Assembly: GCA_965220665.1 (NCBI GenBank)
Contig: CBDCQQ010000005.1
Span: forward strand, 1,426,001-1,490,000
DNA length: 64,000 bases
Direction: 5' to 3'
DNA from: JAJDZL01 sp965220665
Lineage (GTDB): Bacteria > Pseudomonadota > Gammaproteobacteria > Arenicellales > JAJDZL01
Positions 53,978 to 63,545 of this stretch are shown piece after piece. Positions within the stretch are counted from its first letter, which is position 1. Each line of letters starts with the position of its first letter. The notes below the pieces were generated by a model. It had not been told where the DNA came from and did not search any database. It saw only the letters and a program-made list of their open reading frames with translations. Made by a program: the position numbers and the translations under genes.

Positions 53978-55309
53978 ATGCGCGAAGTAGAATTCAATGA
54001 ATACTTGAAAAGGAGGTATTCCAATCCTGGTCAAATTTCCACCGTAATATCAAGCGTACGCAAGGCTGAGAAGATGATAGGTATCGACATCGATGAATTT
54101 CTCACAAACGATTTTAACCGAATATTACCGAAAGCTTTCCGGGATAAATCGAACCCGTCCGCTTCCAGGCTTCGCAGCGACTTTAATCGTTACCGTGAAT
54201 TCCCCCGGGATGAGAATGAAAGCAAAGGACTCAATATCGCGGTCAGTGACAATCGCCAGGGTCACCTAGCCTCAGATACGAATCGAACTTCAAAAAAAAC
54301 CAACCTGCAATTTACTAAACGGCAAAACCCAAGCCAATCGCCACCATATTTCGCTACTGATAATAGTGAATCAGAAAGAATTGGTGTGATCGAAAGTACA
54401 AACAGTACTCTACAATTCAGCTCCTCCCGAAATCTTGATTCTGCCCAAATCGCCGAAACGATAACGGACGATTTCTATAACGATAGATTTGACCTCTCAG
54501 GGAGGGGACTCTTTAAAAGTACGGCGTGGTCATTAATGCCTGAAGTAGAAGCCGAGCGGCAACTTAGTTCTTTCGGTGTTTCGGGTCGGTCCATTCGAAT
54601 TTTCATGACTCTCATATCTGCCATGGACCGCGCGAGAGACGCAACTTCGCTTTGGCGTGCTGGCACCGAACTCTTCAAACGACATCCAGAGGTGTTCGAT
54701 CCAGATTGTGTCTTGACCATGTCCACTGACACACTCACTTCTTTGTTGCGCGAGGGTGGTGTAAGTCAGCGCCACACCTTGGATACTGACGCTTGGCAGA
54801 GGATTTCTCGCAGTTTGGAATCCAAAAACGGCGCAGTATTTCGGCTCGTTGAAACCGGATATGGCGATGCATTAGAGTTGTTGAAAGACTTGCGCAGTTG
54901 TAGCCTTGGTCAGGCACGGTATCCTATGCTTCGCGGTCCAAAAATTGGACCGATGTGGGTTCGGATTATGGTCAATCCCGGTGGCGCAGTGATCGATCGC
55001 ATTGACAGTATTCCCGTGGCTGTAGATGTGCAGGTGCGACGAGCAACGGAAAACTTAGGAGTATCAAACACGGTGCGTCTAAAACTTGAAAAAGCTAAAC
55101 CAGTGATTCAATCTGCATGGCGCAATGCGGCTCGGTTAGCGAACATCAAGGGACCGTCTGGAATCGAAGGCACCTGTGCCGCACTCGACCCAGCGCTGTG
55201 GTTTTTCGGCAAATATGGATGCAGCCATTGCGAGAAGATGGGTCAACGCTTACCCATCAGCAGCGCATGTCAAAATTGTCGATTTCCCGTGTTGCAGCGT
55301 GAACCATGA
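53978..55309 (+). CDS. Divergent HhH-GPD glycosylase-like protein with C-terminal Cys4
   Basis: A 443-aa protein I do not recognise by name. Residues 1-75 form a helical domain of a kind seen in accessory DNA proteins (EFNEYLKRRY ... LRSDFNRYREF). A long low-complexity linker (about 76-170) follows. The C-terminal half (about 180-434) resembles the HhH-GPD fold: a GxK-like loop LRGPKIGPMWVRIM with Lys322, then the strand-helix IPVAVDVQVRRATENLGV, whose Asp350 sits where EndoIII/MutY have the catalytic Asp. The end carries Cys415-x2-Cys418 and Cys431-x2-Cys434. That spacing does not match the EndoIII iron-sulfur loop and looks like a zinc ribbon. It lies 88 bp after the AlbA-like gene. Confidence 0.65.
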   Translation: MREVEFNEYLKRRYSNPGQISTVISSVRKAEKMIGIDIDEFLTNDFNRILPKAFRDKSNPSASRLRSDFNRYREFPRDENESKGLNIAVSDNRQGHLASDTNRTSKKTNLQFTKRQNPSQSPPYFATDNSESERIGVIESTNSTLQFSSSRNLDSAQIAETITDDFYNDRFDLSGRGLFKSTAWSLMPEVEAERQLSSFGVSGRSIRIFMTLISAMDRARDATSLWRAGTELFKRHPEVFDPDCVLTMSTDTLTSLLREGGVSQRHTLDTDAWQRISRSLESKNGAVFRLVETGYGDALELLKDLRSCSLGQARYPMLRGPKIGPMWVRIMVNPGGAVIDRIDSIPVAVDVQVRRATENLGVSNTVRLKLEKAKPVIQSAWRNAARLANIKGPSGIEGTCAALDPALWFFGKYGCSHCEKMGQRLPISSACQNCRFPVLQREP

Positions 55310-55677
55310 TAGTCAATCGAATTATGGGGTATAGCGCACTCCGTACGCAGCGAAATGAAAATTCATCAAGCCGCAGTGATTTAGACCCCAGTATTTGCGC
55401 TGGTTCATATATGTGAGGCCCCGGCAGACAAAGACACATACAGTTTTTGATCTGAGAATCACTGATGTCTTCATCAGATGCATGATTTCGAGTCATGCGT
55501 CTTATCTACATCAATTGAGCGAACCTGTATCATGAGGTACTTAGTGCATCAAGCGTGCACGCTGGTGCCTCCGAGGGTTGGGACGTGGTTACGCTCTCGT
55601 TTACTTGGACGGTCGCGAATTTATAATTGCAGTTGGAGCATATTCAAGTGAATTCAATTCCAAATCAGGAGTAAGTA
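55310..55677 (+). promoter_or_regulatory. Region before phyH gene, candidate promoter
   Basis: No gene is seen. TTTACT at 55600-55605 and TATAAT at 55622-55627 are 16 bp apart and form a plausible sigma-70 promoter, ending about 50 bp before the dioxygenase ATG. Confidence 0.45.
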
Positions 55678-56604
55678 ATGGAAGGCAGTTTGGATACTGT
55701 GATGGCCGCCAACTTGGACACGGTGGATTGGAAGGGAAGCGGCTTACCCGAAATTAATCTAAATTTGATTCCCGAAGGTGAAATAGAACCTGATGTCATT
55801 TCCTGCTTTCAGGAAGATGGGGCGGTTTTGATGAAAGGTCTTTATTCAAACTGGGTCGACACACTTCGTGCAGGCCTGCATAGAAATATGGAGTCTCCTT
55901 TAGAATATGCGTTTCCATGCGATAGCACACCTGCCGGTGCGCCAGGAAAATATTTTGATAGTTACTGCAACTGGCTTCTGATACCTGAATATTTTGAATT
56001 TGTAACCCGCTCTTCAGCAGCTTCAGTTGCTGGTCAACTAATGAATGCGAACGAGGTTCAGTTTTTTCACGACCACGCGTTCTGCAAAGAATCGGGTACC
56101 CAGCAGGCAACCCCGTGGCATCAGGATCATCCGTACTATTGCGTCGACGGCCAGCAATCCGTAAGCCTGTATGTTGCACTGGATTCAACTCCAGCAGATG
56201 TTGCTCTTCGATTTGTTCGGGGTTCGCATCGATGGGGGAAATTATTTCATCCCGTCTCCTTTTTGGATGGGGAGAATTTCGATACAGACGGCGAGGTGCA
56301 GGAAGCAGTCCTCGACATTGAAGGCAATCCCGACCAGTTTGAAATATTGGTTTGGGACCTTGAACCCGGCGACTGTATCGCTTTTCATTTTCAGACATTG
56401 CATGGAACTACAGATGGGGAAGTAATTGACAGACGGCGAGCTTTATCGACTCGCTGGCTTGGTGATGACATCACTTACTGTGAGAGACAGATTGAAACCT
56501 CTCCACCATACCCAGGTATCAGATTGAAGCATGGTGACCGTATGCGTGAGGACTGGTTTCCAGTACTGTGGCGAAGAAATTCTAGTCACGGCAAGAATCG
56601 ATGA
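55678..56604 (+). CDS. Phytanoyl-CoA dioxygenase (PhyH) family protein
   Basis: A 308-aa Fe(II)/2-oxoglutarate oxygenase. The iron ligands read His148-x-Asp150 (WHQDH) and His242 (LHGTTDGE), with Arg259 (STRW) to hold 2-oxoglutarate. AGGAG at 55667-55671 is 6 nt before the ATG. Members hydroxylate phytanoyl-CoA, ectoine or other small molecules, and also halogenated compounds; no ectoine genes are near, so the substrate is not known. Confidence 0.85.
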   Translation: MEGSLDTVMAANLDTVDWKGSGLPEINLNLIPEGEIEPDVISCFQEDGAVLMKGLYSNWVDTLRAGLHRNMESPLEYAFPCDSTPAGAPGKYFDSYCNWLLIPEYFEFVTRSSAASVAGQLMNANEVQFFHDHAFCKESGTQQATPWHQDHPYYCVDGQQSVSLYVALDSTPADVALRFVRGSHRWGKLFHPVSFLDGENFDTDGEVQEAVLDIEGNPDQFEILVWDLEPGDCIAFHFQTLHGTTDGEVIDRRRALSTRWLGDDITYCERQIETSPPYPGIRLKHGDRMREDWFPVLWRRNSSHGKNR

Positions 56605-56630
56605 CTGAAGCATGATGACGGGAAGTCATA

Positions 56631-57101
56631 TTGCAAAGTACTGACCATGAGCGCTGGATGCGAAGCGCCATTGGTCTCGCGAATGCTGCTTACCGCGTGG
56701 ATGAGGTGCCGATTGGTGCAGTCGTTGTTCTAAATGGTCAGATCATTGGCCAGGGATACAACCGAACCATCATTGACTGCGATCCAAGCGCACATGCAGA
56801 AGTTATCGCGCTGAGGTCGGCTTCCACTTGTCAGAAAAATCACCGTTTGCCTGGTGCCAGTCTGTATGTCACCATTGAACCTTGTGCAATGTGTGCAGGC
56901 GCCATTATTCAGGCCCGGATTGATACGGTTGTATTCGGCGCGTTCGACCCTAAATCAGGTGCCGCCGGATCAGTGTTCGATATTCTGAACGAACCTGCCC
57001 TGAATCATCAGTCCACGGTCATCAGCGGAATATTGGAGCAAGAGTGTGCGGAGATTCTGAAAGATTATTTTCGGGCTAAACGAGACACAAAACAGGAATA
57101 A
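56631..57101 (+). CDS. tadA: tRNA-specific adenosine deaminase
   Basis: A 156-aa zinc deaminase that converts A34 to inosine in tRNA-Arg(ACG). The zinc site is His55-x-Glu57 (SAHAEV) and Cys85-x2-Cys88 (EPCAMC), with Glu57 as proton shuttle. The start read is TTG 56631, preceded by CGGGAAG; an internal ATG at 56658 would lose nine residues. Length is near that of E. coli TadA. Confidence 0.93.
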   Translation: MQSTDHERWMRSAIGLANAAYRVDEVPIGAVVVLNGQIIGQGYNRTIIDCDPSAHAEVIALRSASTCQKNHRLPGASLYVTIEPCAMCAGAIIQARIDTVVFGAFDPKSGAAGSVFDILNEPALNHQSTVISGILEQECAEILKDYFRAKRDTKQE

Positions 57102-57119
57102 GTCAGTCGATGGAATCGG

Positions 57120-58610
57120 TTAACCTTCGGCAAATTTTGCGACTAGTTTGACGGCTGTTCTCCAACATTTCAACAGCTGATCGCGCTGTGCTGATTCCAT
57201 TTCAACATCAAAGCTACGATCGGATTTCCATCGATTCGAAATGGAGTCCAAAGACGAAAAGATACCGCAGTGTAGCCCCGCCAGGTAAGCTGCACCGAGT
57301 GCAGTGGTTTCGGTATTTGATGGCCGATCAACCGGCAAATTGAGCACATTACTTAAAAACTGACAAAACCAGTTATTGTTCGCCATGCCGCCGTCGACCC
57401 TGAGTCGATTAATGGAACCGCCATCCAAATGAATGGCATCTAGCAGGTCCGCGGTCTGATAGGCAACGGATTCCAGTGCTGCTCGTGTAATCTGCGTTTT
57501 ACCAGTATTTCTCGTCATTCCGAATATAGCACCGCGAGCGTCCGGAAGCCAATGTGGAGCACCCAGTCCTGTAAGAGCGGGTACCAGATAAACGCCGCTA
57601 TTGTCTTCCTGTGATCTGGCAAATTTCGCGGAATCAGCCACATCTTCAAAGAGATTCAACTCATCGCGCAGCCACTGCAAGGCCGCACCTGCAACAAATA
57701 TCGAACCTTCCATTGCGTAGCAGGTATTGCCGTTAAGGCGATAGCCGATGGTTGAAAGCATCTGATGCTGCGAGTGCACAAGTTCGGTGCCGGTATTGAT
57801 GACGAGAAAGCAGCCTGTCCCATAGGTACTCTTCACCATTCCTGGTTCAAAGCAGGCCTGTCCAATCAATGCTGCTTGCTGATCACCTGCTACACCGCAA
57901 ATTGGTAGTTCCTGACCCAGAACTGAAACTTCAGTTGTTCCAAAATCCGCCGCGCAGTCCAGGACTTCTGGCAAGCAGCTGTCAGGGACGGAAAAGATCT
58001 CCAGCAATTCCGAGTCCCACCTCTGCTCCCTGATATCGAACAGCATAGTTCGAGAAGCGTTTGTCGCATCTGTACGGTGTGATTTTCCACTGGTCAAGTG
58101 CCAGATTAAAAACGAATCAATCGTTCCAAAAGCCAGTTCACCCCGTTCAGCGCGATTTCGAGCTCCTTGGACTTGATCAAGTATCCATGCAATTTTTGTT
58201 GCCGAAAAATATGGATCCAACAGCAATCCAGTTTTTGCCTGAATGGTTGGTGACAGCCCTTTCTGCTTGAGTGACGCACATAATTTGGCCGTGCGCCGGT
58301 CCTGCCACACGATAGCGTTATAGACAGGCTCGCCTGTAGAGCGGTCCCAGACGACGGTTGTTTCACGCTGATTGGTGATTCCGATTGCCTGAACCTGGCC
58401 TGGAAGGCTGTTGGCATAATCCAGTACTTGGCGAGTCACCGTCAACGTGGTCTGCCAGATTTCTTTGGGATCGTGCTCTACCCACCCGTCGTTGGGAAAG
58501 AACTGGGTGAACTCCTGTTGCCGCGTATGGAGTACCGCACCATCTTGATCAATTAGGAGAACTCGGGAACTCGTTGTGCCTTGGTCGATGCTAAGTATGT
58601 AGGCTTGCAT
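57120..58610 (-). CDS. glpK: Glycerol kinase
   Basis: A 496-aa FGGY kinase that makes sn-glycerol-3-phosphate from glycerol. It has SIDQGTTSSRVLLID at the N-terminus, the NQRETTVVWDRSTGEPVYNAIVWQ... block, TGxL-like ALTGLGAPHW, and the C-terminal nucleotide motif DGGMANNNWFCQF. No aquaporin or GlpD is adjacent. It converges on tadA. Confidence 0.95.
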   Translation of the reverse strand: MQAYILSIDQGTTSSRVLLIDQDGAVLHTRQQEFTQFFPNDGWVEHDPKEIWQTTLTVTRQVLDYANSLPGQVQAIGITNQRETTVVWDRSTGEPVYNAIVWQDRRTAKLCASLKQKGLSPTIQAKTGLLLDPYFSATKIAWILDQVQGARNRAERGELAFGTIDSFLIWHLTSGKSHRTDATNASRTMLFDIREQRWDSELLEIFSVPDSCLPEVLDCAADFGTTEVSVLGQELPICGVAGDQQAALIGQACFEPGMVKSTYGTGCFLVINTGTELVHSQHQMLSTIGYRLNGNTCYAMEGSIFVAGAALQWLRDELNLFEDVADSAKFARSQEDNSGVYLVPALTGLGAPHWLPDARGAIFGMTRNTGKTQITRAALESVAYQTADLLDAIHLDGGSINRLRVDGGMANNNWFCQFLSNVLNLPVDRPSNTETTALGAAYLAGLHCGIFSSLDSISNRWKSDRSFDVEMESAQRDQLLKCWRTAVKLVAKFAEG

Positions 58611-59185
58611 TGAAAGTCACCTTGTTCATATCTTCAATTTTCAATGTCGAATCAATATATTCATTAAAGCGATCAATTCGGGTAGTATCCACCTGAATGC
58701 CCTGACGGATATGTCACCACACAATTCCGTTTTCAAGAAGAATTGATTTGGCCGAAAATTAAAAGTTGAAAATTTGAGCGCCTTTCAAAAACATGGGATG
58801 AACATCTAAGGCCTTAACAGGCACCCCGACCTGCAGGGTTTCCAAGATACTAACAATCGGTATTATTTACTATAATCATCAACAACAGTGGATGGGTGTT
58901 CAATGAAGTGTAAGCCCTCAAAATACAATACTACAAGGAGTTCAAGCCGATTAAAGCTCCGCTAGAGAAAGTGGCGGAATGGAAGTATCGTGAAAAGATG
59001 AAAGCTTAAAAGGCGGTAGGAAATAACGAAAGGGATATTCCGTCCGACGTAAGTCTCTCTACAATAGATTAATAATTTACAGGTGCAAGGATTAAATGTT
59101 CCCTGTTTATTTTAAAGAGGTAATTCATCGTAGCGAAATTATTTCTTCAGCAAATCCCTTGTAATCTTTCACAATTGGTTGATTC
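58611..59185. other. glpK-RND intergenic region
   Basis: These 575 bp hold no clear gene. An open frame without a start at 58914-59009 reads as 31 residues ending WKYREKMKA and may be the remains of a lost gene, but this is weak. TATAAT at 58871-58876 has no matching -35. Nothing else is seen. Confidence 0.3.
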
Positions 59186-60301
59186 ATGGCTCAGCAAGAA
59201 AGTAATCCCCAAAATCCAAGCAAAAAAAATCGAGTGGTGGGGTACCTCCAAATTTTTCTCGTACTCGGTATTATCGTTGTTGCACTGATACTTGCGAGAG
59301 CCCCCGCTCGTATCGAACGCGACCTCAGTCCCTCTAATGAAATTGAAGCGGTCACCCCCATCGTAAATGTAATTGAACAACTGGCGCCGGAACTAATTAC
59401 ATTGCAGGTTACGAAATCAGGCAATGTTACTTTAGACGAGCGTGTAACGGTACGAACCGAGGCACAGGGTCGAATCGCATGGGTTTCAAAAGACTTCAGA
59501 AATGGAGGAAGAATCGCAGCCAATGAGGTTTTCGTCAGAATTGATCCTAGCGATTACCAATTACGCGTTAAAGAAGCAGAAGCTCTGTTGGAGATCGCAA
59601 AGTTGAGACAGAACTCGGCCTTAAATGATCCAACTAAAGACGCGTCAAGGATTGGTGCGCGTGTTCGATTGCTGGAAACGCACTTGGAGATGGCAAATCG
59701 GGATTTGGCAAAAACCGAGATTTCCCTGCCTTACGAAATTCGCGTGATCGGCTCGGATATTGAAGTTGGAGAATTGGTCGGCCCACATGAATATGCAGGC
59801 GCAGATGCATCGGTTTTAGGTAGAGGATATCGAATTGAGGCTTTGCAGGTCAGCGCACCTCTTGAAACGCAATTGCTAGAGGATTTGAATCCGGTTGTTG
59901 GGAGAAAAGCGACAATTACGGTCGGCAACAAGCAATACGGAGCAAAAATCGAACGCGTATCATCCTTTGTCGCACCCGAAACACGTCTGATCAGGGTGTT
60001 TTTTAGATTTGATGAAAACATTGAAAAAGATTCTCTGCCACTTCCTGGAATGTTCGCAGAGATTTCCATTGATGGACCAAGTTACACAAACGTTTTCGTA
60101 TTGCCGATTGGAGCCATGCAGTCGGGAAGAGAAGTCTGGGTCGTTGAAAATGGTGTGCTAGATGTCCGCTCGCCAGAGACGATTTCGATCACAGATGAAA
60201 ATTGGATCGTTGTGCCGTTCGACCTAGCTGAGGGAGTAGTAGTTGGCTCATATCCGAGCTTGTCGAGAGGCGAGGCAGTTATCCTGAATAGTCTGCAGTA
60301 A
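59186..60301 (+). CDS. RND efflux periplasmic adaptor subunit
   Basis: A 371-aa membrane-fusion protein. One N-terminal anchor helix (about residues 24-40) leads to the periplasmic part: a barrel-sandwich half-motif (EAQGRIAWVSKDFRNGGRI), a short helical hairpin (LRVKEAEALLEIAKLR ... RLLETHLEMANRDLAKTEI), the second half-motif and a C-terminal beta-barrel with LPLPGMFAEISI. The hairpin is shorter than in AcrA, typical of the adaptor type paired with the divergent RND group. It precedes the pump gene by 133 bp. Confidence 0.88.
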   Translation: MAQQESNPQNPSKKNRVVGYLQIFLVLGIIVVALILARAPARIERDLSPSNEIEAVTPIVNVIEQLAPELITLQVTKSGNVTLDERVTVRTEAQGRIAWVSKDFRNGGRIAANEVFVRIDPSDYQLRVKEAEALLEIAKLRQNSALNDPTKDASRIGARVRLLETHLEMANRDLAKTEISLPYEIRVIGSDIEVGELVGPHEYAGADASVLGRGYRIEALQVSAPLETQLLEDLNPVVGRKATITVGNKQYGAKIERVSSFVAPETRLIRVFFRFDENIEKDSLPLPGMFAEISIDGPSYTNVFVLPIGAMQSGREVWVVENGVLDVRSPETISITDENWIVVPFDLAEGVVVGSYPSLSRGEAVILNSLQ

Positions 60302-60434
60302 GATTCAGTTCGAATTTAGTTTGCAATCATGGCGGCCAATGACATCCGATGAACATTGAGTGTTGTCCACACCTTGCCTTAGAGCAAACTATATTTTTTG
60401 ATTATGACGGTTTCATTCAATTTCGGAAATTAAT

Positions 60435-63400
60435 GTGAGTAAAGGATTGATCGCTTACTTTGCCCAGAACCGGATTGCTGCAAATCTGCTGATGGTGTTT
60501 CTCATAATCGGTGGATTGATTGCCGCATTCCAGTTGCCAGTACAAAACTTACCGAAATTAAACCTTCGAACCATCATAGTTACAATACCATCTCCAGGTT
60601 CTACGCCGAAAGAGATTGAAGAGGATATCAACCGTCGCGTTGAGGAGAGCGTTATCGGACTCAGTGGTGTTGAGCGTGTGCTCTCCGAAGCCAAACACGG
60701 ATTCGGAAAAGTCAGCATCGAGATTGAGACTTTTGCGGACCCTGATGAGGTGCTGAACGATGTTACAAACTCAATCGACGCGATTGACCGTTTCCCACCT
60801 CCGAGCGCTGAACGGCCTGAGATAAAGCTCGCAAAATTTAGCGTTGAAGCATTAACACTTGCGATTTCATCGGAGTCGGCAACTGAAAATGAGTTGCGAA
60901 CGGTCGCTGAGGAAATTCAGGACGAGTTGTTAGAATTGCCAACAATATCTCAGCAAGTGGATTTAGTAGGTGTGCGAGATCGAGAAATTACCATTGAATT
61001 GGATGATGCACAACTGCGACGCCATAATTTGACATTTGCGGAAATTGCAAGAATAATCAATCGCGACTCCGTCAACCTTTCATTCGGTCAATTGAATACC
61101 GACGCCGGCGATATTGTGCTTCATACGATTTCGAAGCGCTCCACGGGCGAAGAGTTTGAGAGCATTCCTCTAATTAAAAAGCTGGATGGGTCGGTCATCA
61201 CACTTGGACAGGTCGCAACTATTTCGGATGGTTTTGCCGACTATCAGGTCCATTCGGAACTGAACGGTATTCCTGCAATATTTGCAACTGTAAAAGTCGA
61301 AGAAAATCAATCGATCGATGAAATCAGAGAGTCTGTTCAGTCGTGGTTGGCAAACAAGTCGTTTCCAACGCACATTAAGGTAACTATCTGGAACGATCGA
61401 GCAGGCGCCGCAATGGAGCAAATCGGCAGGCATGTCTCAAACAGCCTGATCGGACTGGTCATCGTGTTTCTCTGCCTGGTCGCGATATTTGATCTCCGAC
61501 AAGCAACGTGGATCACGGTCGGAATTCCATTGTCATTCATTGGTGCTCTGCTGTTTTTCGAAGCGGCCGATTTAACTATCAATCTCAGCACGATTTTTGC
61601 GTTCTTTTTGATGATCGGCATTGTCGTTGATGACGCAGTTGTGGTCGGTGAAAACATTGCAGCGGAACGACAAACCGGTAAAAATGCTCTAGATGCTGCA
61701 ATATCCGGAGCACGAGCAGTGGTGGGGCCGATTACGATCGGTGCAGTTACTACCGCTGTTGCCTTCATTCCATTTCTCTTTATCACCGAAGAGCGCTACC
61801 AGGTACTCAGTGCAATTCCCTATGTGGTGTTCTTCGTTCTGCTGGTTTCGCTGATCGAAGCCTTTTTGATTTTGCCCGCCCATCTTTCTCATGAAAAGCC
61901 CTGGAGCCTGTCGCCGCTTCTTGATATTCAGAATCGCGTCCGGCAATCACTGGACGACTTTCGATCACAAGTAGTCGCTCCTATCGTTTCATTGTCCATC
62001 CGTCACACTGTGCTGACTCCGGTTGTTGGAGCAATTGCCGTCGCTTTGGCAATTGTGTTAATCGGAACGGATACAGTTCGCGTCATAGTAATCGATCAGT
62101 CCAGAAATGTCTCTGACAGCATTGAAGCTGAAATCAATTTTCCTGTTGGTAGTCCTTTTTCTGCAACGTTAGCAGAGGCAAAAAGCGTTGCCAAGGCGGC
62201 ACAACTCACAGATGAACAACTTGAGGGGGATTCAATCAAGTCAATCAGGGTTGTTGTTGGAGGGTCGACCAAGTCAAATCAAGATATCCGAGTGGACTTG
62301 GAACACACTTCAGAAAGCAGTCATGTTGCATCGGTTCGGGTACATCTCAACGACCGACCACTTCGAAAACATTCCATTCCCGAATTCGAACGTGCGTGGC
62401 GAGGAAACATTGACCATTCATCTGCCGTTGAACAACTTGAATTTCAGTCTTCCACGTTTCGTTCAATTCCCAACATCGCCTACTCACTGCGACACGAGAA
62501 TCGAGAAGTTTTGAAGTCTGCAACAGAAGATTTCAGAAAGGTGCTTGAGCTTGAACCTGGTCTGTATGGTCTGACAGACAATATGGGCTTAGGCAAGCGC
62601 CACATTGAAATTACATTGTCACCGGAAGGTACGCTGGCGGGAATAACGCCCGCGAGCTTAGGAACTCAGTTGCGCGCAAGTTTCCATGGTTTGGAAGTTC
62701 AGCGAATACAAAGAGACCACAATGAGATCAAGGTAGTCGTTCGTTACCCCCGGAAAGATCGAGAGAATTTGAGCGTGCTATCAACGGAGAGAATTCGTCA
62801 TTCGTCCGGCCGGGAGATTCCACTTACAAATATTGCAGAAATAAGCGAAAGTCGGGAACTTGCCACCTTGACAAGAATCAACGGCGAGAATGCGGCTTTC
62901 GTTGAAGCCTACGCCGACATCGCTACCGTGGCTCCGATCAAAGTGAGAAGAAAAATCTCTGACATGTACATCCCACAATTGCTCGAAAATTATCCTGGAT
63001 TAACCGTTGCGGTTGATGGAGGAATTCGCAGCGAAATCAAAATGTTAAAGACGCTGGGTATCTTACTCCCACTGGTGCTTCTCGCAATGTATGCGCTGGT
63101 AGCGGCTTTCCTGCGCAGCTACTGGAAACCTCTCGTTATAGTGTTTGGAATCCCCGTCGCGCTTGCTGGCGCCATATTCAGTCACTGGATTCTTGGCTGG
63201 GATTTCACTGCTATGTCAATCTTCGGTGTGATTGCCGTGTCAGGTGTGATAGTCAATGACTCCCTGGTTTTGCTTGACCGGTACAATATCATTCGCAAAG
63301 ACAAACCCGAGCTCCCTGCCGTGGCTGTTGCATCAGCAGCAATGCAACACCGGTTTCGGGCTGTGTTCCTGACTAGCTTAACCACGATACTCGGCTTATC

Positions 63401-63545
63401 CCCGCTTCTCTATGAACGCAGTGAAGCTCTTCTAACCATGGTGCCGTTCGTCGTCAGTATGATCGGTGGATTGGTGTTTGCCGGATTGTTCACATTGTTC
63501 ATATTACCGACTCTGGTGATGTTGATCGAAGGTAAAAAAGAGTAA
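60435..63545 (+). CDS. RND efflux pump permease, AcrB-type
   Basis: A 1,036-aa inner-membrane pump from GTG 60435. The two repeats each have a first helix, a large periplasmic loop and a block of helices. The proton-relay Asp pair is in TM4: MIGIVVDDAVVVGENIAAE (about residue 395). The second repeat has the matching VSGVIVNDSLVLLDRYN. Sequence looks like the AcrB/AcrD/AcrF family's divergent group often next to hairpin-short adaptors. The outer-membrane channel is not in the window. Cargo unknown. Confidence 0.92.
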   Translation: MSKGLIAYFAQNRIAANLLMVFLIIGGLIAAFQLPVQNLPKLNLRTIIVTIPSPGSTPKEIEEDINRRVEESVIGLSGVERVLSEAKHGFGKVSIEIETFADPDEVLNDVTNSIDAIDRFPPPSAERPEIKLAKFSVEALTLAISSESATENELRTVAEEIQDELLELPTISQQVDLVGVRDREITIELDDAQLRRHNLTFAEIARIINRDSVNLSFGQLNTDAGDIVLHTISKRSTGEEFESIPLIKKLDGSVITLGQVATISDGFADYQVHSELNGIPAIFATVKVEENQSIDEIRESVQSWLANKSFPTHIKVTIWNDRAGAAMEQIGRHVSNSLIGLVIVFLCLVAIFDLRQATWITVGIPLSFIGALLFFEAADLTINLSTIFAFFLMIGIVVDDAVVVGENIAAERQTGKNALDAAISGARAVVGPITIGAVTTAVAFIPFLFITEERYQVLSAIPYVVFFVLLVSLIEAFLILPAHLSHEKPWSLSPLLDIQNRVRQSLDDFRSQVVAPIVSLSIRHTVLTPVVGAIAVALAIVLIGTDTVRVIVIDQSRNVSDSIEAEINFPVGSPFSATLAEAKSVAKAAQLTDEQLEGDSIKSIRVVVGGSTKSNQDIRVDLEHTSESSHVASVRVHLNDRPLRKHSIPEFERAWRGNIDHSSAVEQLEFQSSTFRSIPNIAYSLRHENREVLKSATEDFRKVLELEPGLYGLTDNMGLGKRHIEITLSPEGTLAGITPASLGTQLRASFHGLEVQRIQRDHNEIKVVVRYPRKDRENLSVLSTERIRHSSGREIPLTNIAEISESRELATLTRINGENAAFVEAYADIATVAPIKVRRKISDMYIPQLLENYPGLTVAVDGGIRSEIKMLKTLGILLPLVLLAMYALVAAFLRSYWKPLVIVFGIPVALAGAIFSHWILGWDFTAMSIFGVIAVSGVIVNDSLVLLDRYNIIRKDKPELPAVAVASAAMQHRFRAVFLTSLTTILGLSPLLYERSEALLTMVPFVVSMIGGLVFAGLFTLFILPTLVMLIEGKKE

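Noticed and set aside
58914..59009. Start-less open frame, 31 residues ending WKYREKMKA, as a gene remnant
   Set aside because: It reads like protein, but with no start codon and no family match the support is too weak to list it as a pseudogene.
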